The position numbers and the translations under genes are program-made. Shown here in pieces: positions 50,693-64,000 of a stretch of 64,000 bases of DNA. The stretch is from Homalodisca vitripennis (taxonomy: Eukaryota; Arthropoda; Insecta; Hemiptera; Cicadellidae): contig NC_060214.1 of NCBI RefSeq assembly GCF_021130785.1, forward strand, positions 49,537,001 through 49,601,000. The letters are read 5' to 3'. Position 1 is the first letter of the stretch. Every line of letters starts with the position of its first letter. The notes under the pieces were generated by a model. The model saw only the letters and a list, made by a program, of their open reading frames with translations, searched no databases and was not told the DNA's origin.

Positions 50693-51748
50693 GGCAAAAG
50701 ATCTTACTGTTATGTGGTTGGAGATGGCTCGTAGGCTTTATTAAAAACGTTGCAGCTGGTTTCGATCAATTTTTGTCTGTGTTCTTTGGGACATGTTGGA
50801 CTATGAAGGACTTTCGTACTGTAGGATTTTGTAGTCCAATCTGTAAACTACTTCTTCTAAAACAACTTTGGGTTTTATAATTAGTATTTGCGTTCAGCAT
50901 CTTCTTACTTTGGCTGATTAAGGATTCTTCTACTCTCGAAATTAGTTCTCTTTACCACCGCATATATTTTCTTTTTAAGGAAGTTCATTAATGCTCACAA
51001 AAATTTTTTAAACTCGTACACGAATAATTAGGATCCAGGAAACCACAAGCAGTGTTGGACTCTTAAGCAGATTCAATTACATTGATCTACTGATCACGCG
51101 TTGGTGTCTTGGCAGCGGACAGCCAATTACTAAAAAGGAATTTGTCTCCAGCAAAGATCCACAGAATTTATCAATATTGGAAAAAATATTAAGGGAATGG
51201 AATAGTAATATCTTGACATACAAGGTTTTGACAAGGATGATATTCATACTGATCGAAGAAAACAAAACTTTAGGAAATGACCCCTAGGACACTTACAATT
51301 ACAAGAGTTACAACTTAGTTTAAAATAACAAAATTATCCCCAACAATTAAAATTTGTTGTTGCCATGAAAAAACTATTTGGTTTTAGTCAAATTTTGAGT
51401 TGCACATTGCAGTGCCTATCGGAAGCGTAATACACTGAACAGCACATTTTCGCTTTACACCAGAATAAACAGGCTCTGACGCTGGCTATGCTTCGCACAA
51501 CTTGGCTTGGCTGGGACAACTACTAGGCTTCGGACCTGCGTGACACGCTGAGTCGGGTTAACTGGGACATTCTTCAAAACGATAAGTCAAAACAATATAG
51601 AGTAGTGTGACTCATTAATTAATAGTATAAAATATAGTATACATTGAAGACTAGAATGTATCTCCATTCATATTAAATAGTGGTTGGTTGTTTTGTATCT
51701 ACCTATTTTAACCGGTATTCTTAGATTCAATAGTTAATAGTATAGATA

Positions 51749-51802
<54 letters not shown>
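51749..51802. repeat. TA microsatellite
   Basis: About 54 bp of uninterrupted TA. Confidence 0.95.
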
Positions 51803-51805
<3 letters not shown>

Positions 51806-52124
51806 GTTAGTGTTTGCTTCATTAAGTACTGTTTTAGAGAGTGTTCATGGATTTGGTAAACCATGTTTGTTGTGATTCCTAACAATTCTGTATACGATTT
51901 GTCTATTTTAGCCTAGATTGTAGTCAGGTATTTGGCCAGTTATCCACTTGAAGAGATAAGATCGCAGAAAATACGTTCTAAGTTGTGTTCACTTTAACAA
52001 TGTAACTAACATTTCAGCCTCAAATCCCAGGATTGTGAGAAATACATGCTATAGGCACTTTAATTGCCCATAAAACTCTAGTACTTTGACTGACTATTTA
52101 GCCTGTTTTTTCAGCTGCACCTAC

Positions 52125-52830
52125 TGTAATAATTTACTGTAACTCTGATTACATGTTGATTCACGTCGCCCGCTTTCAAGGCAGTTTCTTTGGCCGGATT
52201 TACTGTAAAATTTTGTAACACTTATTAATGTCTCTTGTCCCCTTACTGTACATTCTGTTTTAAGCACGTTTAAAGTAGGCCTAATAAGTTGTAGCAAACA
52301 TTTACCCACTAACTGTAGTTCCCTGAGTGTTTAGCCTGTTTGGCATAGTTTCGTTAAGTATAGTAAATTAAACACAGAATATATACTAATTCTAGTACAC
52401 AGAATATCTAGTCAGTTACATATGATCGCTATTACCATATTACTTATACGATTCATTACCTACTGACTAACCCTACGATAGTCTAACCTGTTCACTGTTG
52501 CAGCTCTAATTGACATAGTGACTCTATTCAGCCGACTCTGTAACTTGTTCACTGTAGACATATTTACTGTATAATTTTTAACTTTTATTACCTACTGACT
52601 ATAGTACCCCGACTGCATACCTTGTTTCCTGTGGACATATTTAATACATGATGTTTAAATTTTTATTGCCTACTGACTTTAGTCCCCTGATTGTGTGCCT
52701 TGTTCACTGTAGACATATTTACTACATGATGTTTTAATTATTATTACCTACTCACTATAGTCTCCCGACTCTGTACATTGTTCACTGTAGACATGTTTAC
52801 CGCATAATTTGTTATATGCTTTTAATTTAA
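52125..52830. repeat. Degenerate minisatellite A, period 78 bp
   Basis: CCTACTGAC-type starts recur at 52591, 52669 and 52747, exactly 78 bp apart, with weaker members at about 52308 and 52458. A unit contains CTATAGTCCCC, a CTTGTTCACTGTAGACATAT block and ATGATGTTTTAAT. Divergence rises to the left, so the best-preserved copies are nearest minisatellite B. Confidence 0.8.
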
Positions 52831-52849
52831 AATTTTTTACACCTTAGTT

Positions 52850-53660
52850 AAGTAAAAGCTAATTATATAGCAAACAGGTCGCCATATTTTTTTCTTGAAT
52901 CAAAAAACTTTTGAACTGATTGGATGCTGATTTATATAGCAAACAGCGATAGTGTGTCATATAATTTTTTATAAGATTTTAAGCATTTCTAAGATAAGTC
53001 ATATCGCGTTATATAGCAAACAAGAACATCGTGGTCATATTATTTTCATGTGATATCCTCAACTTTTGGAAGTCATAAGATATTGCGTTATATAGAAAAC
53101 TGGACATCGTGGACGTATTCTTTTTAAGTGAAATTCTAAAAATTCCTAAGATAAGTGATATTCTAAACTCTCATAGGATAAGCGATATAACGTTTTTATA
53201 TAAAACAGGGAAATCGTAGTAATATTCTTTTTGGGTGAGATTTTAAACACTCCTGAGATAAGTGATATACTAAATGCTCTTGAAATAAGCAATGTTATAA
53301 ACTCTCCTAGTAAGTGACAGTGCGTTTTGTAGCAAGCAGGGTTATCGCAATAGTCATATTATTTGTATGTGAGATCGTCAAATCTCTGGAGATATTGATA
53401 TTGTATTATATAGGAAACAGGGACATAGTGTTCATATTCTTTTTGGACGAAATTCTAATCACTCCTGAGATAAGTGGTACCGGATTATATAGCAACCAGG
53501 TACATCTTGGAGATATTCTTTTTATGTGAAGTTTTAAACAATCCTGAGATACAGTATATGATATCGTGTTATATGTATGCAAATAGTTTTTTTTTTGTAA
53601 GTGAGATTATTCACACTCCTGAGATAAGTAAAAGTCACTGTGAGATATCCAAATCTCCTC
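52850..53660. repeat. Degenerate minisatellite B, period about 80 bp
   Basis: About nine copies of a unit with TTATATAGCAAACAGG, then GACATCGTGGTCATATTCTTTTT, then GTGAGATTCTAAA and CTCCTGAGATAAGTGATAT (approximate consensus), at 52861, 52931, 53009, 53088, 53195, 53324, 53404, 53484 and 53567. Spacing is 70 to 84 bp apart from two longer gaps. It directly follows minisatellite A. Two open frames of 71-76 codons run through it but are by-products of the repeat. Confidence 0.8.
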
Positions 53661-54643
53661 GCTGTATGGGGATCCTAAAGTTTGAACGTGAAACTGCTGT
53701 ATAATTCTATTCCACGGCATTTGAATAAATAACTCATGACTTGAGAAAAACTAAACTTCTTCTAAACCAGTGTAAAGGAATCCTAAAGTCGGGAGTGCTT
53801 ATCTTTTCAGTTAACACACGTATGATGTAATAATGCTCCATGATAATAATATGATGCTAATTATGTGATAAGACTCTATGTAATTTTGAAACGGAACTCG
53901 GTATATTAGGTGCATATTATTTCAGTTTTGATATGTAAGAGCTTTAGATATGAAGCAATATTAAAGACGGCTCTTTTTTATGCTAACGCCATGGTTGAAT
54001 TACCTTGTATAAAATATACAGAATGGTAAAAAAGTCCCGGAACGGTTTAATATATTTTTTACCAGTATAGATAAAGTAATGAGACTTGGTATATCAATAA
54101 TAGCCATAAATGTCTAGTTTTTTAAGGTATTAAAACTTTTTTATCCCTTATGGGGGACGGCCCACAAGGAGTAAGACAAAATTCTTAAATAGCAGCATAG
54201 GTCGAGTTTTATATCAAATTAAAGGTCTTAGTTAGTAGAACACATTGCCGCAAACCGGACCTCAAAAGGTTCACTCTAACTGAAATGGCGGCGTTTTAAA
54301 GTTATTCGTCATTTATCTGTGATGCGATGAATTAGTTCTTCTGTGTTGGCAACATTCATTGCAACAATGGGATTTCCGGGATAGTGTATTGGTCTTGAAA
54401 ACACATTAGTGTTTACATCCTTTCTATTCAGTGAAAGTTGTTTTTGACATTCCTGTTGAAAGTCCAACTGCAGGGTCATTAACTGTGTATCTTATCATTC
54501 TGAGGGTAGAATGCGTTTAGACAGGAAACTTAATTTTCGTCATGAGCTGTTACAAAGTCGATCTTAAGTTAAGATTTGTAAAGTGTAGATTGGGTTTAAT
54601 TTAATTGTTAACAGTGACTAGTTGTGAATCTTGTTTACTGTTG

Positions 54644-56446
54644 TTGAAAATTTACTGATGTTCAACAATGTATTTTTAACATGGTTCTTGCCACAAAATG
54701 TGTTACACTAATTTTTTAGCATTTTTTTTAAATGTTCAATTAAATAAAACAAAATTTTCATTTTAAGCTGGTTCTATTAGCACAAATTTGCCAGTTTTTA
54801 TTACAGTACAATTATGGAAATACTTATGTTATTGATTTCTTATTACAAATAAAAAATAATGTATGCTGTTAGAAAAGTCTTACAACACACGTTTTACCTG
54901 CATTTGGTGTCAAAGCAATTGTTCGAACTGTGTTCCTTCTACGGTTTGACAATGAGCCAATCTTGTGTAAAATGATTCGACAGAGTTGCCTAACATTTCT
55001 TCAGTTATCAAAGCAATCTCCTCTATAATCCTGTTTCTTAGGTCTTCCAAATTATGAGGCTTTCTTCTATAAACATTGGATTTTAAATGACCCCATAGGA
55101 AATAATCGATTGGTGACAAATCCGGAGATCTTGGAGGCCATTCGATTTCTCCTCTTCGGCCAATCCATTTATGAGGAAACCTTAAATCCAAATACTCTCT
55201 TACCTGTCTCCCATAATGGGGTGGAGCACCATCCTGCTGAAACCATACATTATCAAAGTATTCTCCTGATGCAATTTGAATAGCTGGGATTATTTCATTT
55301 TGGAGCATATTGTAGTAAAGTTCGGCATTTAAATTTCCATTGATGAAAAAGGGTCCAACAATTTTGTTACCTAAAATTCCACACCATACGTTCAGTTTTT
55401 GTGGTTGCTGTGAATGGGACTCAGTAATCCAATGTGGGTTTTCACTAGCCCAGTAACGGCAATTGTGCCTGTTAACATTGCCATTTAGGAAAAAAGTTGC
55501 CTCATCAGAAAATAGTATGTTGGTCAGAAAATCTCTATTGTCATCACATTTGCGCATCACAAGTTCACAAAACTCAACTCTTCTGTCGTAATCATCCTCA
55601 CTTAACTGTTGGACTAAATGAACTTTAAATGGTTTGTATTTATTAATTTTCAAAATTTTACTCACAGACATAGGGTGCATATCATGTTGCTGTGCAGCTT
55701 TTCTGAGCGATGTATGTGGGTCTTCAATAAATGTTTGCAAAACATCTAGTGCATGTTCTTCATCTGTTGCAGATTGTATCCTAAGCGACTTTGGCCGATT
55801 ACGTACACTCCCTGTCATTTCAAAACGCTCAATAGTTTTTTATATTGTTGAAACACTTATGGGATTCCTTTCTGGGAAAGTGTCATTAAACAAATTACAA
55901 ACTTCCCGATAAGATCTTTGACGATCGCCATATCCTCGCATCATCAACAGAGTAATTCGTTCTCTTTCAGACAATTCCATTAAAATGCCAAATAAAAACT
56001 GAACTACTGTAATGAGATAACTTGTTGACAGCAATGCTTCAGAGACACTGATTAACTCGACAGGAATGATATGACCTTTGTCCATTTGTAATTCCCAAGC
56101 TTAGACCTGTCTAGTGAAAGCTCCATGCTCAACAAACTGAAACCTGTAGACCAGATGATTAATAACACAATAATGTTTCTCATAGGCTAGTGACCTTTGT
56201 CTCTTTAAACCTTCCTGCTGACTGGAAAACACCAAGTACAGACTCGTAAGTAATCAGAGAAAGTGACTCATAAGTTTTATTCATTGTAATAAAAACTGGT
56301 AAATTTGTACTAATGAAACCAGCTTAAAAATAAATTGTTTATTTTATTTTAATTGAACATGTAAAAAATGCTAAAAAATTAGTGTAACACATTTTGTGGC
56401 AAGAACCATGTTAAAATTACATTGTTGAACATCAGTAAATTTTCAA
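54644..56446 (-). mobile_element. Tc1/mariner-superfamily DNA transposon with 162-bp inverted repeats
   Basis: Left arm 54644-54805 and right arm 56285-56446 are inverted complements of about 162 bp with only scattered differences, for example ATGGTTCTTGCCACAAAATG identical in both. They enclose a transposase gene on the minus strand. No clear TA target duplication is seen directly outside the arms, so the true tips may lie further out. Confidence 0.85.
54910..55980 (-). pseudogene. DDE transposase (DUF4817-like helix-turn-helix plus DDE_3), one in-frame stop
   Basis: Cut-and-paste transposase that would bind the element's inverted repeats. Start chosen at the Met of MELSERERIT (55978-55980), the usual start of the N-terminal helix-turn-helix found in many insect Tc1/mariner relatives; an upstream in-frame Met at 56085 only adds a hydrophobic, non-conserved stretch. 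The N-terminal segment runs to a TAA at 55840-55842. The same frame reopens at once and carries a second DNA-binding region followed by the catalytic domain: LFSDEATF (first Asp), FQQDGAPPHY (second Asp) and RSPDLSPIDYFLWG (third Asp), with 36 residues between the second and third. About 356 residues in all, full length for the family. The single stop is the only lesion I see. Confidence 0.85.
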
Positions 56447-56739
56447 TACTAAAAATGCTCTATTTTCTGATAGAATAATTCCTTTGAGATGCGATTTGTG
56501 GCATTCAATTCAGTAAGCTATTACCTTTAAAATTATGTATCACAAGGTATAGGCTTCCATTAAGAATATTCACGATACCCTCGGCAGGACGTCCCCCGTT
56601 GGTGTGACATAACAAAACATTGTTCCAAAAGTAGATGCCCAATCTCTATCACGATTGTAAGAGGTTTCAAATTTATATTTAAATTATTAAAGGATATATT
56701 TGGGTGTTTCCAGACATAATATACACCCTGTATACAAAT

Positions 56740-57879
56740 ATATGTAGGTTTGAAAAGCTTACATCTGTAAAAGTGAATTTTGGTCATTGTAATACAATCT
56801 GGACTAAGGTATTGCCGGCACCTTAGTTGATTCAGCGGTAATACTACGAAAAAAACAATGTTTATATAATACGTAGTATATGAGAAGCCTGTACCTGTTA
56901 AAAACAAATAAGGTGTGATTTGAAAATTCTTTTAAGTCTGTGGTAAAACATTACACTACTGAGCAAACACTGCGTGGTTAATATTTATTTCAATCTACAG
57001 TTCAAAGTATTTTTCTACTAAAACTTCCAACCTCGATAACTCTATGTCCAATACGTTGATTTTGTATAAAACATTTACCTAAAATTTCTACTAAAGCCTG
57101 ATAAATTCAGGATTCAATTTGTTCAGCACCCGCAAGTTTAAAAATTCTAGATGATAAGATGTGCAGCAGATATCTTCCTAAAACCTTGGCCAGCGAGCCA
57201 AAAGTCTTCTGTTTGATTGATAAGGTGGATTTAATTTGCACCAATTTTATAGTATTTAGCATTATTTTCAAGCAGTTTCATCAAATAACACATTTATAGC
57301 TCCCTAAAAATTTCAGAAATAACAGATAATTAATTTTATGTATAATGGTAATTAATGGTTAATAAGTTAAGTATAAGTTTAATTATAGGTATTCGTTTTT
57401 ATTATCAACAAAATATAAGTTTAAAACAATAAATATCTAAAATCTAACATAAATAAAAAAATACTAATATTTACAATTGTAAGGAGTTTATAATTATAGA
57501 GTTAAATATATGCAAAAGAAATGAATATATAACTTCATATCTAACATATCATACCCAAACAATGATATAGAGACTTACTGTTAACTTTCCTTGTATCCTC
57601 TTGACAACATTACTAACTATATTTTGGTTACTCTCATATTGATTAAAACAAAAAATACAAATTATTATAGTGCTGGTACTGTATAACCATGTAAAAAAAA
57701 GCTTTTGAACTGTGTTTTTGACGGACGAAGAATTACAGTGTAAGGTTTATTCTACAGAGTTTTTGTACTTCAGGTTGGCGCCAGATCTGGCAGTGAATTT
57801 CGACTTAGCTGCAAGCCCAATTACTATCTACAAATCCCAGTCTACAAAAATCTTCCTTTTTGAGTTTTCCAGTAGCCCA
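56740..57879. other. AT-rich non-coding DNA
   Basis: No gene, RNA or repeat structure recognised. Confidence 0.4.
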
Positions 57880-58690
57880 TCCCCTCTCTCTCACTCACAC
57901 ACACACTCACTCTCATTCCCTCTGTTTCTGTCTCTGTCTGTCGCTGTCTGTCCTGTCTGTCCTTTTCAGTCCTATTAGTCCTGTCAGTCCTTTCAGTCCT
58001 CTCTGTCCTGTCTGTCTGTCTCTGTCTGTCCTGTCTGTCTGTCATTGTCTGCCCTGTCTGTACGTCACTGTCTCTTGCTGTCTGTCCTGACTGTCCTTTT
58101 CAGTCCTTTCAGTCCTGTCAGTCCTTTCAGTCCTGTCAGTCCTTTCAGTCCTGTCAGTCCTTTCAGTCCTGTCAGTCCTTTCAGTCCTTTCTGTCCTGTC
58201 CGTCTGTCACTGTCTGCCCTGTCTGTACGTCACTGTTTGTCCTGTCTGTCGGTCTCTGTCTGTCCTGTCTGTCGGTCTCTGTCTGTCCTGTCTGTGTTTT
58301 TCAGTCCTGCAGTCCTTTCAGTCCTTTCTGTCCTGTCTGTCTGTCTCTGTCTGTCCTGTCTGACTGTTACTGTCTGTCCTGTTTGTCTGTCTCGGTCTGT
58401 CCTGTCTGTTTGTCTCGGTCTGTCCTGTCTGTCTATCTCTGTCTGTCTCGGCCTGTCCTGTCTGTCTATCTCTATCCTGTATGTCTGTCTGTCTGTCCTG
58501 TCTGTCTGTCTGTCTCTGTCTGTCCTGTCTATCTGTCACTGTCTGTGTCTCTCCCTCTTTCCCCCTCTCTCCAGCCTGTCTGCCCCCTCTCACCCTCTCC
58601 CACTACCCCCCTCACTCACTACCTGTCGGTCTCTCTCTCTTTGTCTGTCTTTCTCTTTCTCTTTTTCTCTCTCACTCTCTAGCTCTCTCT
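57880..58690. repeat. Pyrimidine-rich CTGTC/CAGTCC minisatellite
   Basis: About 800 bp with almost no A on the plus strand, built from CTGTCTGTCCTGT-type modules. An internal 18-bp subarray alternates CAGTCCTTT and CAGTCCTGT at about 58091-58195. It starts with CT/CA-rich sequence and ends in CTCTCT. Several long open frames on both strands exist only because the repeat lacks stops. Confidence 0.95.
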
Positions 58691-59449
58691 TCATTCAACG
58701 TGTTCTCTATTAAAACAGTTTCCACATTTAGAAAACTACTAGATTACTAAATTGTCGTATAAGGCATTTCACAAATCATTCCACTGGCTATCTTCGAAAT
58801 CGCTGTCTACATCGCTGGACAATATTACTCAGGTAATTATATAACAGTTATTTAAATTTAAATATTTTATAATTATTAAGTTTAAAGAATGTATATTTAT
58901 GGTAATTCATTACCCGTTACTATACAGTTCAAGTAGCACAATGTAAAATCTTGTTTTAATTTATAAGTATATTTTATTTAATAAACTTATTTGAATAGGA
59001 TAGTTTGTCATTTTATAGCATTGTTTTACTAAACAGGTCATGCACAGTTCTTAATGCATTGTTTTTGCAAAGTTGTTAAATGTGTTACTAATCCAGTTGT
59101 TTACAAATTATTTTCGTGCAATTACGGAAAATATCTCTTTTGGAAATAACTTCCATAGATATAATTAAATATTAGTTTTAGCCCATTGCATATATTTTAA
59201 TAACTATAGTCCATTTGCATCCGCATCCAGATAAGAAAAATATGAGTTTTATTAAAAATATTCTTTTATCTGTACATTTTGGTAATATTAAGTATGCAGT
59301 GCTTGATCAGCACTATAATGCAAATATGAAAGACAAAGTTACTACCTAACTTCTACTATAGGTACATGTAAAGAACACATGTTAGTTGTTTTTTGACATA
59401 AGGAGGCTTCTCAGACCTGTGTAGCTGTATATACTTCGAAAGTGCTTCC

Positions 59450-59596
59450 ACTCAAGCTCGTACTCAGATCGGCCTTTTCGGATAATTTTACCGGGGCTTG
59501 GCCCCGCCAAACGTTTATTTGAAGGACCGTGTTAAAGGATGCGGGGCACCCGGCCAAATATCATTTTGGGGCCCTCCAAGGGTTAGTACAGCCCTG
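59450..59596 (-). mobile_element. Terminal fragment of a hAT-like DNA transposon
   Basis: Read on the minus strand from 59596 the sequence begins CAGGGCTGTACTAACC and soon contains GGAGGGCCCC and a GGCGGGGCCAAGCCCCG hairpin, a G+C-rich end typical of some animal hAT elements. No matching opposite end and no transposase were found nearby, so it is a solo or truncated end. Confidence 0.5.
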
Positions 59597-59960
59597 TTTT
59601 TAATATAACATCTGTGAAACAAAGTAAAGTTAAAATTCTTAATAGTCGCTCATAGAGACAATAACTCCTAAATTCATTATGATTTTATTGAAAAGATTAT
59701 TAGTGTCAGCAGCTACCATATCTTAAATTATTTTTGTTTACAATTAAATTCTTTATTAGTGGCTCATACAGTTAATAATCCCTATATATTTAATTGAATG
59801 AATTACTTTTCTCATTATTTTTCTTATTCTTTTTCGTTTAAAATAATAAGGAAAATCTGACTGCCATATGCCACGGAAAATGGGGGCAGTTTTTAAAATA
59901 CATTTCCTGTCAGATTTATATTTTTCAAGATAACAGTGGTTTTCCTTTAAGAAGCCTCCA

Positions 59961-62525
<2,565 letters not shown>

Positions 62526-64000
62526 ATATGTCAAGTCAAGTCAAGTCAAGTCGCTGTGACTGTGGGGGGGGGGTGGATCCCCCACATCTTTCAAGGCCTC
62601 TGCCGGTTAGGCTTTTGCGTTGTGTCTCGAAGGTCATAGCCCTAGTAGCTTCCGCTACCTGTCAGTGGGGTGAAGTGTCGTGGTGCAGTCGAAGTTGTAG
62701 TCGATGTCATCAGTCATCCATAGGAAGACGCAGTTGGGGGACCTCCTCACGGATGTGATCCCACGGTGAGGACTCTGCAGCTTCCTCAAGGCTCGATATC
62801 AGGCCTTCTACGAAGCTCCTGATGGTAGGGACGTTGGACGAAGCCCTGACTACGGTGTTCCTCACGAACCAGGGCGACCCAGTGGCCCGCCGGAGACACA
62901 CGCTCTGGACAGCGAGCAACTGCCTCCTTGCGGTCTTGCAGGTGAGGTGGTACCATGCTGGGGCCGCATATGTGAGCACTGGTCGTATCAGAGCCGTGTA
63001 GAGCAGGACCTTCGTCCTGGTCGGTAACTTCGTGGAGTTGAGCAGGGGGCCGATGCTGCCGAAGCCCTTCCTCGCTTGGCCACAGATCCTCTTGACGTGG
63101 GGTGTGAAGGTCAGCTTGGAGTCCAGAAGTACCCCCAGGTACTTGACTGAAGTCTTCCACGGTATGTCGTCACCGTTGAGTGACAGGTGACGGCCGTCCG
63201 CTTGTCTCCTTGTCCTCGTGAAGTTTATGGCTTCACATTTGTCAAAGTTGACCTTGATCCTCCACTTGGTCAACCAGGGCTCCAGTAGGTACAGCTGCCG
63301 CTGGATGTAGAACCCAGCCATCCTCAGGTTGGCAGAAGTGGCCGTGAGAAGCGCATCGTCCTCGTACAGGGAGAGCTGCACTCTCGGAGCGACCGGAAAG
63401 TCGTTTGTGTACCACAGGTACAGGATCGGGCCGAGGGCTGATCCCTGTGGCACACCAGATGTCACTGGGCGGGTCGTGGAGGTGGATCGGGCAACGCTGA
63501 CGGATAAGATCCGGAGGTGGAGATAGCTGCGGAGCAGCCGGAAAATCCTGCCAGGCAATGAAGACGATGACAGCTTGAAGAGCAGTCCCTCGTGCCACAC
63601 CTTGTCGAAGGCTTTGCTCACGTCTATCAGGACCGAAGTGGAGTGGTGCTTCCTTCCTACAGCTCCGATGATGTTGTTCAGGACTCTGCGAAGCTGAAGG
63701 GTGGTGGAGTGGCCAGTGCGGAAGCCAAATTGTTCTGTCCTGATAGACGTGAAGAACTCCTCAGAGAATCTCGCCAAGACGATCTTCTCCAGAATCTTGG
63801 AGAGCACAGGCAGGAGGGAGATCGGCCTGTGGTTCTCCGGGAAGAGAGGCTCCTTGCCGGGCTTGGGTATCATGATCACCTTGGCATCCTTCCAGGTGGT
63901 CGGGAAGTCAGCCAGGCGTAGGCATGAGTTGAAGATGCAGGTGATCGTGACGATCACCCAAGCCGGCAGGTTCTTCAATGCTGGAGTTCCTAAGGAGTCC
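62526..64000 (-). mobile_element. Jockey-like non-LTR retrotransposon, 3' part (continues past the right edge)
   Basis: Comprises the 3' portion of the reverse transcriptase frame, a short 3' UTR (62553-62709, with an eight-to-ten-G run near 62563) and a tandem tail of CTTGA units (62531-62552, minus strand). G+C content is far above the rest of the window. The low damage and distinct base composition suggest a fairly recent insertion compared with the CR1-like copy. Confidence 0.85.
62710..64000 (-). CDS. Jockey-type reverse transcriptase, partial, with YEDD in place of YADD
   Basis: An open frame of at least 430 codons, open to the right edge and therefore lacking its N-terminus (endonuclease and start), ending at a stop at 62710-62712. 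Reverse transcriptase motifs in order: a HRPISLLPVLSKILEK block, GFRTGHST, LIDVSKAFDKVW (first catalytic Asp), TSGVPQGSALGPILY, SLYEDDALL (catalytic Asp pair), WRIKVNFDKCEAINF and KYLGVLLDSKL, then a C-terminal region with LIRPVLTYAAPAW. The motif usually read as [FY]ADD has Glu (GAG at 63361-63363), a single-base change from GCG. This probably reduces or abolishes activity although the frame is intact. The upstream residues (LGTPALKNLP) continue without interruption to base 64000. Confidence 0.88.
   Translation of the reverse strand, partial: DSLGTPALKNLPAWVIVTITCIFNSCLRLADFPTTWKDAKVIMIPKPGKEPLFPENHRPISLLPVLSKILEKIVLARFSEEFFTSIRTEQFGFRTGHSTTLQLRRVLNNIIGAVGRKHHSTSVLIDVSKAFDKVWHEGLLFKLSSSSLPGRIFRLLRSYLHLRILSVSVARSTSTTRPVTSGVPQGSALGPILYLWYTNDFPVAPRVQLSLYEDDALLTATSANLRMAGFYIQRQLYLLEPWLTKWRIKVNFDKCEAINFTRTRRQADGRHLSLNGDDIPWKTSVKYLGVLLDSKLTFTPHVKRICGQARKGFGSIGPLLNSTKLPTRTKVLLYTALIRPVLTYAAPAWYHLTCKTARRQLLAVQSVCLRRATGSPWFVRNTVVRASSNVPTIRSFVEGLISSLEEAAESSPWDHIREEVPQLRLPMDD

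Larger units (their letters stand above)
54015..56734. mobile_element. Outer diverged inverted ends enclosing the Tc1/mariner-type element
   Basis: Left TATACAGAATGG at 54015 and right CACCCTGTATA ending 56734 are inverted matches. About 150 bp inward on each side a matched GGGGGACG/CGTCCCCC block occurs (54154 and 56588), with patchy inverted similarity between. This indicates a second, older pair of ends around the better-preserved 162-bp inverted repeats. Either an older element was invaded by the inner one, or one element has a two-tier end structure. Confidence 0.5.

Noticed and set aside
53314..53704. Two open frames of 71 and 76 codons
   Set aside because: They run through degenerate minisatellite B and reflect its unit sequence.
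57842..58750. Long open frames on both strands, up to 222 codons
   Set aside because: They lie wholly in the CTGTC minisatellite, which lacks stop codons by composition; the translations are low-complexity.
62786..63921. Several open frames overlapping the Jockey-type reverse transcriptase in other frames
   Set aside because: Shadows of the G+C-rich reverse transcriptase frame; no motifs of their own.

Overview
The window looks like nuclear DNA of an arthropod, most likely an insect with a large, repeat-rich, AT-rich genome. The reasons are small coding islands separated by kilobases of AT-rich non-coding DNA, canonical GT/AG splice sites, decayed non-LTR retrotransposons of the CR1-like and Jockey-like types, a Tc1/mariner-superfamily transposon, hAT-type termini and long microsatellites. 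I see nothing bacterial or viral. Species and chromosomal position cannot be fixed from the sequence.

The only host gene I can support lies on the minus strand. Seven short exons (32634-32488, 28603-28499, 22192-22076, 20090-19968, 3922-3824, 2544-2386, 1536-1381, in transcription order) each encode one LDL-receptor class A (LDLa) repeat. All seven start and end in phase 1. Joined in order they give about 302 codons with no stop, and one cysteine is completed across a splice junction (exon 5 to exon 6). Introns range from about 0.85 to 16 kb. Both ends of the gene lie outside what I can see, so the family (LDL receptor-related, perlecan-like, nudel-like or other) is left open.

The most unusual structure is at exon 3 of this series. 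A 109-bp unit made of 42 nt of intron end (polypyrimidine tract and AG) plus the first 67 nt of the exon is tandemly repeated 13 times (22126-23557). This places 13 near-identical 3' splice sites in a row, of which only the innermost leads to a complete exon. Variant sites show an A-B-C-A-B-C-then-all-A order, and the array boundaries carry a 5-bp microhomology. A decayed partial copy of exon 2 sits 3' of the real one (28356-28460). Two LDLa repeats have unusual cysteine sets.

The rest is mostly mobile and repeated DNA: a LINE 3' fragment (13887-14585); an inverted plus tandem repeat complex (23558-24410); a 5'-truncated, frameshifted CR1-like LINE (33225-36331); a short non-autonomous hAT element (50369-50692); two adjacent degenerate arrays with periods near 78 and 80 bp (52125-53660); a Tc1/mariner-type element with 162-bp inverted repeats and one nonsense codon (54644-56446), set inside a second diverged pair of ends (54015-56734); a pyrimidine-rich minisatellite (57880-58690); a hAT-like end (59450-59596); a 125-bp GT tract; and a Jockey-like reverse transcriptase that runs off the right edge (62526-64000). 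A G+C-richer island with paired GATA-type motifs (44680-45490) is unexplained.
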